64,000 nt of DNA from Chrysomallon squamiferum (lineage: Eukaryota > Mollusca > Gastropoda > Neomphalida > Peltospiridae), in NCBI GenBank assembly GCA_012295275.1, contig CM022671.1:28262322-28326321 (forward strand). Direction: 5' to 3'. Shown one piece after another: positions 48,357 through 61,089 of this stretch. The notes beneath the pieces are model-generated. The model made no database searches. It was not told where the DNA came from and saw only the letters and a program-made list of their open reading frames with translations. The translations under genes and the position numbers were made by a program. Numbering within the stretch: position 1 is the first letter of the stretch; the number at the start of each line of letters is the position of its first letter.

Positions 48357-51300
48357 ATAATAATAATAAAAATTCAATAAATAAATTAATAAAAAAAAAA
48401 AATTTAAAGGAACAATTTTTATTAATTATTATAAAATGTTGATTAAAAATAAATTTCACTTTAAAAATAAAAATGTTATAATTTTGTTTTGGTTTTGATC
48501 ATTCTTTTGAGGACTAATAATATCAAAAGTGACAAAAATTAAAATGTTTAATGACTCTTTATATAAAAACAATATTAAATTACATTATGAGCATGGACCA
48601 TAATTTTTACAATTTCAGAAAGTTATTTTTTTTATACTGATGTGCTCAAGAATTAGCTCCCCAACAAAATAATATAAACAGAAAGAATCCACTGTTGAAC
48701 TCACCTATAAGCCATATAATAAAATCATACATCACATCTCCAGTATGATTTGGGTGAGATTCCTTTAAATGAAAAATTTATACAATATTAATTTTTGTGA
48801 TTAATGCTAGAATTTTGAAGAGATAAAAGACAATTCAAAGATGCATTTATATGTAGAAAGATAATTATCATCAGAACTGCTGTTAAAACTTTTTATAAAT
48901 ATCCACATATATATATTAAATAACAAAACAGTTCTTTATCTTTTTCATATATATATATATATATAAAATGAATACAAATTTCAAATTTACTTAATGTATG
49001 GACAATAACCTTCTGAAACCTATTATTAAAAGTTTATCTAGTTAAGAATGAACTGACACATTTTTCACTGTTAAGTTTATTAAGACATTTTAAAATCTAT
49101 TTATTATCAAGAATAGGAACAGAATTAAGGAGTGTAAGAAGATATATTATGAAATACAAACCACTTGAGATGCAGATGACAGTGTGCAAATGATGATTCC
49201 TAAAGTAATCAGTGCTACTGATGTGTATTTGGTTATTGGATAACTGAAAATTAAACAGATTAGAAAAAAAAAAAAAAAATAAAAAAAAAAAAAAAAAATC
49301 AGATGAAATAAAATTTAAATTAGTTTTCTTAATGAACAATTTTGCCTGAAACAAAAGAGGAAAAAAAAAAAAAATTGAAAAAAATGAAATAACTATTTTA
49401 GAATACAGGTTATTTATGAACAGGGAGATAACTCTCATAAAATCCAATATCTAATGTTCATCTTAGGAAATTATGAAAGAATATAGTTTATTTATTATTA
49501 TTTTTTTCACATTCTTAATGTATATTTTTGCACAAATAAATTTTAATATTTATAAAACCTGAATTCAAGAATGTTTTTATGGAACAGCATTTGTTATTTC
49601 CAATTTTTTTTTTTTTAAATCCTTCTTTGTTACACCTTGTTTAGTGACTGATTTTTACACTGGTACTTGTATTTATGTACAACTGCATTAATATTTAATG
49701 ATAATACTGAGTGAAAAATTATAAAATTTTAACAGAGTAATTTTCACCAGTACCTTCTTTTTAGAATTATCATTCCTAAAAATAAATTGGCAACAAGGGA
49801 TCCCTGAAAAAAAAAAAAAAATGTTTTGAATAATAAATAAGGAACACAATTTAAAAATTATAACAGACTACTCCTTTTTGGGATTTATTATTTTCTGTAA
49901 ACTGGTTCTAATAACTTGTCTAATAAGTGAACAATTTAACTTCTAAATATGAACTAATCATTTTACATTTTATTATATGTTATGTTACTAGGATAACTTT
50001 AAAATCTCTGTAAAAAGAGAAATAATAATAAAAAAATATGGATAATGTTATTTTATTCATTACATTTTTTTTTTTTTACCAGATAACAGATGGCTTAGAA
50101 TTTTCTTTTAAAAAAGAAGAAAACATTTTTAGTTACTTACAGAACGAAATATCATTTGCAGAGGCATTGAAATATTAAAACTAAAAACAGCATTGGAGCC
50201 CACTTGAATTACAAAAAATAGCGTCACCATCCAGAGATAATATCTAAAAAAGAAAATATATTTCTTAAATAATTTTTATAATTTTTGTTTTGTTTTAAAT
50301 GAAAAAATAAAGTAAAACAATTTAAAAAAAATTAAAGAATTAAAAATTAAATAACCACATTTAAAAACAAAACAGATAAATTAAAAAGGAAATAGATAAA
50401 AAAGAAAACAGAACAAATTTGTATATATTTTACTTTCATTTTATCTGTTATTTAACACAATTTTTATCTGAAATTTTAATTAATAGTTTACACTTATAAT
50501 TCACTATTAACAATAACATTTAAATTTAAAAAATATTAATAGAAAATTCAATTAAAAACCCCACTATAATCTGCTATCTATATTTTGCTATTTTATAAGA
50601 GCTTTTTAAATTTATATTAGACTCATACAGATGACCTCATCAAGACAGTTTATTTAAAAATTGTGCCTAGATGGGTTCAGACAAACAGTTAAAAAGGGTC
50701 AGCTACAAATATTAAAACACGGTTTGGATATCAAGAAAAAGGGAAGTTATTTAAAATTACAGATACTAAAATTGAAGAATTAAACCTTTTTTATGTTTAT
50801 ATTTTTTAATTAATTAATTTATTTATTTATTATTATTACAGCTACAGACATATTTCTATTTTCATGCTGTTTTGAAGGTAACTGTTTAATTAAACTCATT
50901 ATCATAATTTATACTGATTAGTTGTTTAAATCTTTTATCTCTTAGCATCGCTTATTTGATGTTTTTCAAATGTCACATTCAAAATGATATTAGTGCATGG
51001 TGCTTTGATCCATCTGGGGTAACCTGAATAAACCAGTTAAAAACTACATCTAATTATAAAAGACAGCAATATAAATAAAATACTGAAATAATTCTAAGCT
51101 TTCTTATTCATTACACTGATTTTGGCTTCTCTAGCAAAAACTATCAAAACTTCAAAGGGTTATGGAAATTTTCATCCAGTAATCTTAAAATCTACTTGTA
51201 AATATTGTTGTTAAATGCAAGAATGCTTTTTGGAAGTGTTGTTCATTTGTTTCTTATTATATAGATATGAAACCTGTATGAAAATTAAGCATGTAAATTT

Positions 51301-51506
51301 ATGGTTAATTTTTATACGTCTTTCATATCTATATAACATGCAACAAATGAACAACAGTTCTGAAAAGCATTGATTCAAAAATAAATACCTGATGGGTATT
51401 ACTGGAGCTTTTGTTCCACATTTCAGTTGTAAAAATGAAACCTTCGACTGTTATAAGTAGAAACTGAGAAAATGTGATCAGATTACCACTTCCAGGAATT
51501 TCACTG

Positions 51507-51538
<32 letters not shown>

Positions 51539-52472
51539 AAGAATTACAGATTCAGTGCATAACACAAAAAATGCTACAGCTTCTAGTATTCCCATAATTT
51601 TTAATGGAATCATAATTATCCACTGTGACCTTGTATAAGGTCATGTGATCAAATACTAACTTTTCATTGGATGTTTATTTTTATTCTAATTGAAGTACCT
51701 CAGTGGATTAAATGTTTATAATAATATCTATCTATCTATATTTAATTCATAGCTATTAGTTTTGCTAAAGTGGAATTTTAATCTCATTAAGTGAAGCTAA
51801 TACCCAGTAAATTTGTTATAGTTATCATGCTTTTTAATGGAGTTGTGATAACTTAATGAACATCAATCTCAGCATTTGTTTCAATCAAACTTGAAACAAT
51901 AGGCCAAAATTGAAGCAATTTTTAGACATAAAATTGAAATATTTCAAGTCAACACCAAATAAAAAGTTTTAAATTATTAAAATATGATATTGTTTTATTG
52001 TTTTTTCCATGCTCTTTCCACTGAACATGAAATCGTTTTAATTTTGGGACTTTTATAATTTGTCACATTCACATTGTTATCATAGAATGTTATCACAGAA
52101 AATACATAATAACAGCATAAACACATTTATGTAAAATTGTTTATCTTTTGACATTATATTATATATATATAAAATTCTCAAAATGGATTTTAACTGCAAT
52201 GATGTAATAATATATCAATTCTTTCAATTAAAATTTGATTGATGTTTTGCCTTTGGGAATACCCATTTAGGCATTTACCATGATGACATTAATTGTGTAA
52301 TATACGGTAACAAAAAAAAAAAAAAATAATAATAACATCGGTATGATAACCATTGCACACAGAATCAAAACAATCATTAAAAATGATAATCCTACCTGAT
52401 AATCAATTCCAGGAATACGACATTACTACAGCAAGCTAAAAATACCAAAGCGATCGCTATTGCTGGATTCAT
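46677..52472 (-). CDS. SLC35B4: SLC35B4, UDP-xylose/UDP-GlcNAc transporter (gene span, ten coding exons, one frameshift)
   Basis: This is a ten-helix nucleotide-sugar antiporter of the ER/Golgi membrane that imports UDP-xylose and UDP-GlcNAc in exchange for UMP. Ten coding exons are found, all with GT-AG borders and matching phases. They give 322 residues (human 331) once one extra base in exon 2 is discounted. Family hallmarks: ACCSNVVFLE at the start, SGNLITFSQFL, NISMPLQMIFRSGSLVANL, WMGIFQE, KYGKHPGEALFYN, MPKMWIYLIFNNITQY, and the C-terminal block VFILTTECQSLTVTLVVTLR followed by KFISLIFSIIYFQNPFT. The C-terminus KVKAH fits a KxKxx ER-retrieval signal. The extra base lies in an A5/T5 run at 51431-51435, so it is either an assembly error or a real disabling mutation. 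Everything downstream is intact and conserved, which favours error. Confidence 0.95.
47273..47348 (-). CDS. SLC35B4: SLC35B4 coding exon 9
   Basis: After TATATTTCAG it completes Glu and encodes PMLIPVLGFSMPKMWIYLIF and NNIT plus CA. The GTATCC donor leaves two bases that join exon 10 to give the expected TQYICIR. Confidence 0.95.
47540..47615 (-). CDS. SLC35B4: SLC35B4 coding exon 8
   Basis: After TTATTTTCAG it encodes HCLPLPLFLFLAKDIYNHVI and LLHNS plus one base, the luminal loop after ALFYN. Donor GTATGA. Confidence 0.94.
48119..48228 (-). CDS. SLC35B4: SLC35B4 coding exon 7
   Basis: After GATTTTTCAG it completes Gly and encodes LAILVFCLVMTAWMGIFQEQ and KYGKHPGEALFYN. This segment is nearly identical to the vertebrate protein. 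It ends in phase 0 at GTAAAT. Confidence 0.96.
48705..48762 (-). CDS. SLC35B4: SLC35B4 coding exon 6
   Basis: Encodes ESHPNHTGDVMYDFIIWLI plus one base of Gly, with a GTGAGT donor. The acceptor (TTTAAAG) has a poorer pyrimidine tract than the others, but phase and the WLIG match to the family's WWLLG support it. Confidence 0.88.
49162..49243 (-). CDS. SLC35B4: SLC35B4 coding exon 5
   Basis: Starts after TAATTTTCAG and encodes YPITKYTSVALITLGIIICT then LSSASQV. It ends in phase 0. The donor used is GTTTGT; a GTGGTT three bases earlier would delete only the final Val. Confidence 0.9.
49754..49803 (-). CDS. SLC35B4: SLC35B4 coding exon 4
   Basis: A 50-base exon after a T-rich tract ending in CAG. 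It encodes GSLVANLFLGMIILKR plus two bases, directly continuing the conserved MIFRSGSLVAN block. Donor GTACTG. Confidence 0.93.
50141..50243 (-). CDS. SLC35B4: SLC35B4 coding exon 3
   Basis: Begins A after CTTTTTTAG, completing the Arg codon, then YYLWMVTLFFVIQVGSNAVF and SFNISMPLQMIFRS. It ends in phase 0 at GTAAGT. The MPLQMIFRS block is strongly conserved in SLC35B4. Confidence 0.95.
51389..51503 (-). CDS. SLC35B4: SLC35B4 coding exon 2, carries a 1-base frameshift
   Basis: Opens after a long pyrimidine tract ending in CAG with SEIPGSGNLITFSQFL and LITVEGF, matching the family. From the T5 run at 51431-51435 the frame must shift by one to read KCGTKAPVIPIR, which matches the family's RKPPAIPIR segment in exact register. 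Without the shift the reading becomes NKSSSNTHQ, and the phase no longer fits exon 3. With one base fewer, the exon is 114 bases and the phase fits. Donor is GTATTT. Confidence 0.9.
52396..52472 (-). CDS. SLC35B4: SLC35B4 coding exon 1
   Basis: ATG at 52472 starts MNPAIAIALVFLACCSNVVF then LELII, the first membrane helix. It ends AG before a GTAGGA donor (phase 2). No acceptor precedes the ATG, so this is probably the first exon with a contiguous 5' UTR. Confidence 0.92.
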
Positions 52473-53039
52473 TCTTTTTATTTTAGTGTCACGTTTTGAG
52501 CTGAAAAGCTCTACTTTTTATGTAGACCTTTCATACAAGCCTGAACTGTCTTTAATTCTGAACCAACATTTAAATTGGAAATGGGGAAAAAACATGATGT
52601 TTGAAGAATGGAAATGTTTAAAAATCATATCAAGAATAACAAAGCAGACCATTCTACGAATAATACATTATAAACTAATAACAATTACAGATAATTTTAT
52701 ATAGTATATAATGAGATCACTGTTTCAAACAAATCTATTTTCAGTGGATCCCTGATTTAATTACTTCTACAAGAAACGAATGTCGTGTATCTCTACATTT
52801 TTATGTTTCAGTTATTTTGTCAACTAGTTTTTCTTCACTCTCTCTCTCTATTTTTAATAATTAAAAAAATATATAATTTAGTAAAATTATATCCATAAAA
52901 ATTATAACCTTTCAATTGTTTCCTTAATCTTCTCTTAAGTAATTATGATAAAATAAATTATTTTAATAACATTCGCTTAATACAGTAATAATCATCACAA
53001 CCAAGATAAATAACACTTGTCAGTCCGCATTTTTAGATT

Positions 53040-53369
53040 CGTGTTAGTTTAAAGCAGTATTTGTATTTGAGTTTAATGTCATGATTTCGTAGTTTTCCCG
53101 GTGAGTCCTAGAGGGCAGCTTTGACTTCCGCATATCACTCACGAAAAATAATATTTGATCGTCACTTTTTTTTTTTTTTTGGTTGAACTAATCATCAGTT
53201 TCATACTAATTTTGTTTACCTCATATTTTGCATACAATCCATTTATGTTGATGTAATGGATTAATTATTTAGAACTTTGAAAAGTTAAGTTTATTACACT
53301 GAGGAAGACAGCGCACCTACTCTGTTCAACTACAGCTGGTGATGTTCCGCTTACAGCTGGTGATTTCGG
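53040..53369. promoter_or_regulatory. probable divergent promoter, SLC35B4 (-) / CDK-like gene (+)
   Basis: This is the most G+C-rich stretch between the two genes. It contains an ETS site ACTTCCG (53124-53130), a TAGAGGGCAG sequence (53109-53118) matching the CTCF core, and two plus-strand donors: CCG|GTGAGT at 53101 and CGG|GTAAGA at 53370. A 13-bp unit with an E-box (ACAGCTGGTGAT) is repeated 20 bases apart at 53333 and 53353. The second donor could end a non-coding first exon of the kinase gene; its short ATG frame meets a stop straight after joining to 60499. Confidence 0.45.
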
Positions 53370-53660
53370 GTAAGAAATAAAATATATTTTAACAAAGAAA
53401 ACTCTATTATTCAATGACAGACATATTTTCTTAAATGACATTCTTTTTATTAAATACTTTAATTAGTTTTTAAGTTGATATTTTGGAAGAAAGGTGTTTA
53501 AGTAATTTTTAATAATTAAACACAAAACAATTATTCTTGAAGTGATGAATGGACAATGAAGTCCACATTATCATGATTATGATTATATTTAAGTTTTTCT
53601 TATAATTATAATTTTCACATAACTAAATATTATTGGTAGATATTTACAGAGGTTTGGCCA

Positions 53661-53700
<40 letters not shown>

Positions 53701-53701
53701 T
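53661..53701. repeat. (ATT)n microsatellite
   Basis: About thirteen ATT units. Confidence 0.96.
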
Positions 53702-54832
53702 TAAATGGTTATCTCTGTTATTTATTGCTTTATATTTCACAGTAAAAATCAAACAAATATTAATCCAAATATTTCTAGCTTAGATTGGATTTTGACGGAA
53801 TAAAAATGTTTTAGGAGAGATTAATCAATAATACATTTCAAAAATATGTAAATAAAATATAAATATGATTAAGCAGAAGCAGGAAAAAATATGTTTCAGT
53901 TCGCATCAACTGGCAACTAATAAACATAAAATAATTAAGCATAACATAAAAAGAAAATGTCATTGAGATATTTATTTTGTCAAATATTTAGAAATAATAA
54001 TTTATAAATTAAACATCTCACTCTTAGTGGTTTGTGCTTTTTTTTATTTGCTCTCTCTCTAAATATATATATTATAAAAATTAACAATGCTTTGATTTTA
54101 TTAAATGTAAACAAAATTAAATACATTTATTCCTGTTAATCTTATATTGTTTCTTATGACATAATACTACTAGCTGTTAACTGTATTAGGCATTCATATT
54201 TGGTAGCATTTAATAATTTAAAAAAAGCTAAAAGAAACCATAATAAATAGTAAGAAACACAACAAATTCAAATTATATATTTTTCAGTAAAATGAAATGT
54301 ATAAAGTTATTATTTAAGCAACTTTATCTTTCCTTATATTTTATATTCCTTATGTGTATATTTTTAAACATATTTAATTTGAAAATAGGCATATTAAAGA
54401 AATAATATTAAAGCTCCACTCATCAAAACCCAACATCTTTATTACAAGAAATTTGTATATAGACTAATGTGCATTAATTGTTGAAAATATAAAAATCTTA
54501 ATTAGCATTAAGAATTCAGATGTGGCTTATCTGTATATTGCAAAAAAAAAAAAAAAGAAGTAATAAATTGATATATATAGTATGTTATGTTCATTTTATT
54601 ATCTAGGCAAGATAAATTTGCCTTGGTCTTTTTCTTGACACTCAACAGATTTTCAAATTTCATTAAATCACGTTTAATAAATGACTAGTTTGCAATTAAT
54701 TAATCCATATGAGATACTGATATGTAAATAAAAAAAACATTTCTGTATGTTTATTTCCCTGTTGGCCGATCAAGTTATTTATTTTATTTTATTTATAAAT
54801 ATACACAAAACACTTTAAAAGCCTGAGTCATT

Positions 54833-54863
<31 letters not shown>

Positions 54864-57800
54864 CCAGTATAAGGAATTGGAACAAACGTGCATAGTATTT
54901 TTTAGGTTAAATTCAAAAACAATATTTCGATATTTGTACATACATTTAATCAACCAAATATTTGCCATTTTGTCCACCTTTCAGAATATATATATATATA
55001 TGTCATATATTTTAGTAAGATTTGAAATGAAATTATATGCTCAAATGCCTTTGAAAAAATACTGTAAAGTTTTGTTTTCAACCCAGTATTTTGTTAATTT
55101 TTGCATCTCTCATATAAATTAAACTGATTTTGAAAAAATTATGTTGTTAAAAATTATATTATTTCTTATTGAATTAAATCGTCTATCCCACAACAGCAAC
55201 ATCAAAATTACCAGAGCTGAAAACTTTCACATTTATATTACAATTTGTACTAAGGGATTACAATAAATAAATAAATAAATAAATAAATAAAATAATAGTA
55301 ATAAAAAAAATACTATAAAAGTTTTGTGTATGTCATAAAGGTCACAAAGATAAGCATTTACACAAGTTTTAATTTGCAGTCTCTGATATCCGATAGAGGC
55401 ATAAGCTACTGAAAATATTTTAATGAAGGATTTAACATCATTTCTTTGAAATTTATTGTTTTTGTCACATCACAAAATGGATTTAAAAAACTACAAATAT
55501 TCACATATACCATTTGTTGAATAATTTTTGTTTTTAATGTAATATTTGTTAAACAATTTTATTATAACTGGGTTTATTCTTTCTTTTTTTCCCTGTCAGC
55601 ATAAATCCAGGTTTATATTGTATTTTTATTTTTTTAAGTAAGTAAATGAATATGAGAAGATAGATTACACAGACCTGTAGGAGTACAAGTGTAATATTTG
55701 CTTTATCACTTTTATAGAAGTAAAATTCATAGCAATATTTTATTATTATTATTATTTTTTTATTTGGTTCTGTTAATTATTTTCTATTATATAATAATAG
55801 ATGACTTATCTACATAAAAACATATTTTACTTTAAAAAAATTAAAAAACTAATTTGTAAATCCTTTCTTATGAAAAACCCCACATAATTTTCCCTAAGAA
55901 TAACATAAATATTTGGCACAGCTATGACACCATCTGATTTCTGTGTTGTAACTTTTATTTGTTCTGTTGCCACCTGTTTACATGTTACTCCTCACCTGTC
56001 AGTAATTACCTGTTGTATATTCTGATGACTTAACATTTATCTTTTATTATAATGTATTTATCACAACAGCTAGGTTCTGGATAAAAGCTATCAACAGCGT
56101 ATTGAACATGGACATTTGCTATTATTAATAATTTGATATTTTCTGGGACCATCATCTATGATAATAAATTAAAAAAAAAAAATTCAAGATCACCAGTACA
56201 TCTCTGAAATCATATTAAGACCTCTGAAATTGAACTGTGCTAGGTTCAAACAGCAATCATAAATAATTCCTTAAATACTTAATAACATCACATTGACTTT
56301 TTTCTTCTGTCAAGGTGAGAGAGAAAACAAACAACAGATAAACTCAGAATTGCTTTGTTGTTGTTTTTTGTTATTGTTATTTTTATTGTTTCTTTAAAGA
56401 TGGATATAGAAATTTAAAAAAATTGCTGTTGGAAATTGACAGTTAAATGATAGGAGTAAAGAGTTTGTTGTGATTATATTACAGAATTTCCTTTGAAGAT
56501 AGGTTATGTTATACTTTACAATAAAAACAAAATAAAAAATGTTATGAAATTCAAAAAATAAAATAATACAAAATAAAATAAAAAAATACATAAAAAAATA
56601 AAAAGCTCTGTAAATAAAGACAACTGACATGTCACTGTAACCACTGACACAGATTTTAAATTATCTTTCTTCGAAATGGGAGGAGACTGATTACTTCCAT
56701 TAATAATATGTAAGAGTTTTATGTATCAGCAAAATGGAATGATACTACTAATTACCAAGTAGTTAATAATGTAAATTAAATTACTTAAACTGACTGTTGT
56801 AATATGGACATTCATATGATTATTTTTTTTTTTCTTGTCTGAACAAGTTACCATTATTCTGTGGTGTAGAAGATGGTAATATGATGATTTAACAAACATG
56901 TCTTTTTAAAATTTCAATGTGTAATGAAATTTTATTAAGGAATTATTAAACTGTGAGGCATTAATTAAAAAAAAAAAACCAATTGGTGACTCTGAAAAAA
57001 GTGTTGTTGTGACAGAATTATTTAGCAATGACCATATTGTAAATGACTTGAAAGGATCTGAGCACTGAGAAGAAAGTCTTACTTCACAAAGGTTAGTTAT
57101 ATTTATATACACTGCTAATCTGAGTCAAACAATTTATTGGTTTGTTTTTTGGGGAAGAAAAAAAAAGCACTTGTTAAAGTAGACTTGCTGTTTAATGTTA
57201 CAGAAGGTGGAGCAGTTTGATCTTCATTTTATCTCTTTGATTTCATGGCTGAAAGAGTTACTTGTCTCATACAAAAATAATGTTTATTTATCATAATCGT
57301 AAAGTGTTTTTTTGTCGATTTGAAACATCAGCTTGTTACCTTTTATGAATAAAACCTCATTGTAGGTTAATAATGTACATTCATTAACTGTTTTGTCGTA
57401 GACCTGCGATATTCTTTGTGATTTATGATGCAGATTAAAACAGTTACCTAGTTTATGGGAGATAACTTCCTTGTTAGTAAGTGTAATTTAGAGATCACAA
57501 GGCTAGGATGGTCTTTGAAAGAATCACATAAAAATACACTGAAAGACAAATTTTGAATTAGTTTGTGATAACCACAAGTTATACATTATCCACATGAAAA
57601 CTGTGCTCTGTTTATAGAGCTATCTATAGCCCTGCATACTTGCTGCTTTATAAGAGGAAGTAATTAAAATTTGTAATGTCATAACTATATATTTATATTC
57701 CAATCGTAAATATTCATTTAATTAGTGTAGATTATTTTGACATTGTACATTTGAAAAGAGATACTAAATATTTTATCATGAGGGTTTGGCTGAAGTTTGC

Positions 57801-58212
57801 TTTTGTGTTTGCCCATCATACTTTTAAGTGGACACTTTTGGTATTTCCTTTTAAAGAGAGTTCATAACCCAAACATGAACACGTGTACCATGTGCACTGA
57901 AACTCACAGGATGATTAATCATTAAGGAAAACCACATGTTACATTGTTAGAAACATTTTAACAAACCCCGTTACATAATTATATATTCCAGAACTGGATA
58001 ATCTATATTAGTCATGTAGCTATCATGTACGTCCGTACCAAGACTTATTCTTGTTTTAAATTTGTAATTTATATATAAAATGAAGCTTTGTTTTAATAAA
58101 AAAAATTATCTATGTTGATGAAATTATAAATTTAACTACGATGTTGTAAAACCTCATTTTTAAAAATACAATTTTCATCACTTATGTGATATTTTTGGCT
58201 GATGTAAAAACT

Positions 58213-58213
<1 letters not shown>

Positions 58214-58250
<37 letters not shown>
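58214..58250. repeat. (AAT)n microsatellite
   Basis: About twelve AAT units. Confidence 0.96.
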
Positions 58251-58252
<2 letters not shown>

Positions 58253-60498
58253 CAATAATACCATATTATTAATACTGTTCTTTTCATTTGCTAGTTTGCC
58301 ATCTTGTGCATACATACTAGGTAACCTACTATTAAAAAATGGAATGTTTATCCTTTTTTTTTTTACACACCCTAGTTTGAGGAAATGTCAGAGAATGTCT
58401 TAATTGTGATAATTATTCATTAATATTTATTTACAGTACTATTCTATGTGTTTTAATTAATATAAAATATAATGAATATTATTTTAGGAGAAAATTTGAA
58501 AGATTAATACCAATATATATATATGTATATACACACACACATACATACACATATACATATAGTGTTTTGTCTAAAAATTCATCATATAATGATATATTCT
58601 GTGCTTCTTCTATTGATAATGTGTGTACATTTTTCATTGAAACTCCTTGATAAATTCATTCATATGATATATGAAATAGCCGACAGAGATTTCTGTATTA
58701 TTATCAGAATAGCTTGTTAGAGAAAAAAGATTCTTGGGAATGTTTTTTTTTTTTTAGAAAATATTGTATAATTGTTTTTGTTGTTAATATTGTTATCTGA
58801 TAGTAAAAATAAAATAACAGTTTATAACCAAATACATAACTTGAGTACATTATTTGATTAATTTATTAATTTCTTGTCTTTATGACAAAAGCGCCTTCAA
58901 GGTAATGATGCAAACAAATGTCAACATTTAAAAATAAATTTAAATAACAAATATGAGAAGTTAATGTATATATAGAAACAGATACATATAGATATAGATA
59001 CATTTATATATATATATATATTAAAAGGAAATAAAGCTGTTTTAGATTTATGATTTAAACAGATAATGTTTATCAGAGAAGACTAAAATCAAAATTGTTA
59101 TTGTTGTTGTTATTATATCAAGTATTGAATAACATTGCCACAAGAATACATTTTTATTTTTTATTTTTTATTTGAAAGATTGTTTTACCTTGACATTAAA
59201 GCTAATAGTATTAAAATAAATCTTTAAAAATAAATCTTTAAAAAGGAAAGAACAGAAAATTAAAAATAGAAAAGAAATGGACTTTGTTTTTGGTAATGAT
59301 CAATATCCGTCGAAAAGCAGACAATATTTAGCTGGCAGAAATATGCCTGTAGTATTGCGGATCATTATATGGTATATTTAAAGGTCAGAGCCACTTTGAA
59401 GTGAATAACAAGATGTTTCAGCACATTTGGCACTGCCTTCTGGCTACCCTTATGGTCAGCATTGTTATTAATGGCATTCTCTACATATTCTTTCAAAACT
59501 AATGCTGGTAATACAGCTCCAAGGACCTTTTCTGCAAATCAGATCTAGGTTGATCATGAAATTGTTCATATTTTCATATTCAGCCTGGGAAGTAATTGCT
59601 CGGCACCAAGATCATTCAGTTTAAAATATGCAACTTCAGTGGGAGAGGGTTTCCGGATTATTCCCCCCAAGGACTTTGCGCCTAATTTGTTATCTTTATA
59701 AGGATTAATCGTTAGTTCTAATAAGCAAACATGACTTGGGACTGTTCTGTTGTACCACGTGTAGTTTTTGGTAATTTATGTATATATTCCCGTTACTCTC
59801 TACAAGTACAAGGTAGAGTAAACTCGATATTTATACTAATGGTTATGGATTGCCAGTGAAAGATTTATATATAACATGCTTATCTGTAGATTTATTTTTA
59901 TTGTTTTTGTTTAAGATTTGAATAAAGAAAAAAGAATTAAAAAAACGTTAAAAATCTAGATTTTGCTTAAAATGTTGGTGTGTATTTTTGTATTTTGTAA
60001 TATTGTTACTACCACCGATAATAAATAATAATGATTTGGGAAGATTAAATATATTTTCACAAACAGGCATTAATTTCTTAAAATTATTATAAATGTATTC
60101 TTATTTGTTTTAAATAGTTGACAAAGTACAGATTTTAAAATTTAATGTGATTTTATAGTTCTTTTCAATACCAGTGTCAAATAATTTATTTAAAAAAAAA
60201 GAATGTTTTTAAATTTTATTATGTAATTAAATATTTAAACATTAAATATTTAAAAAAAAAAAAATAATAATAATAATTATTTTTAAATGTATTTGTATTA
60301 TTTGGATGAGTCATTTATATCTTTAGGTTCAGAAATAATATTATCTGACTAAAGTATTAAAACTAATAAAAGTGTCCAGTTTTTATTTTTTTTCTGTTAC
60401 TGATGACAACGGCAGATGGGCAACAAAGCTTTTAATTGGATTAGAGTGGCCAAAATGTGTAAAGGTGCGTTTCAGATCCATTTCTGTTTTCATTGCAG

Positions 60499-60700
60499 GC
60501 TGATGGAACACACTCTGCAGCCACACTGACACCACGCTGGTGGCAAAGGAGACTACAGCAGCTCCATAAAATGATGAAAAAAATCAAACGTCGGCTTTCT
60601 CAGACAATTCGCGGAGGTCGGACAATAGATGAAAGTCTTTCAGAATTGTCAGAACAACTGACAATTGACGATTCTAACTACTTCTCAGTGAAAGAAAATG
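60499..60700 (+). CDS. CDK16/17/18 (PCTAIRE) kinase, N-terminal exon, gene continues off the window
   Basis: Preceded by TTTTCATTGCAG and ended by a GTAAAG donor. From ATG 60571 it reads MMKKIKRRLSQTIRGG then RTIDESLSELSEQLTID, the N-terminal signature of PCTAIRE kinases. The TIDESLSEL stretch is closest to CDK17. In this family the N-terminal extension carries regulatory phosphosites (here RRLS), and the kinase is activated by cyclin Y at membranes. The frame is also open upstream of the ATG (ADGTHSAATLTPRWWQRRLQ), so this may be a 5' UTR or an N-terminal extension from an earlier exon. The exon ends one base into a codon. The kinase domain is not in the window. Confidence 0.88.
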
Positions 60701-61058
60701 GTAAAGCACACTTGTTTTGTATTGTTTATAAACATAGTTAATGTGCATAGATATCTTCATACATAAAAAAAATCCATGCATCTGTGAATACATACAATGA
60801 TACATAAACATGTAAATACAGGCATACTTAACTACCTACCTTCATACACACATTCCTTCATATATATTTACACACAGAAGCATAGACACACATACACATA
60901 CACACACACATACACACACATACATACATACACATGAAAAAATAATACACACAAATACAGATACTTAGCATTTTAATTTTATTTATATTGTGGGATTAAG
61001 ATGTACTTTTTTCAGGATTAACCATTATAAAATCCGTCATATTTGTATACACATACAT

Positions 61059-61089
<31 letters not shown>

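Larger units (their letters stand above)
53371..60498. other. interval before the kinase exon, probably its first intron
   Basis: AT-rich DNA without recognised exons. Simple repeats include (ATT)n at 53661-53701, (AAAT)n at 55262-55291 and (AAT)n at 58214-58250. G+C-richer islands at 55900-56130 (three CACCTG or ACCTG E-box-type sites and a TAATTAC site), 57190-57660 and 59390-59720 are regulatory candidates. Confidence 0.45.
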
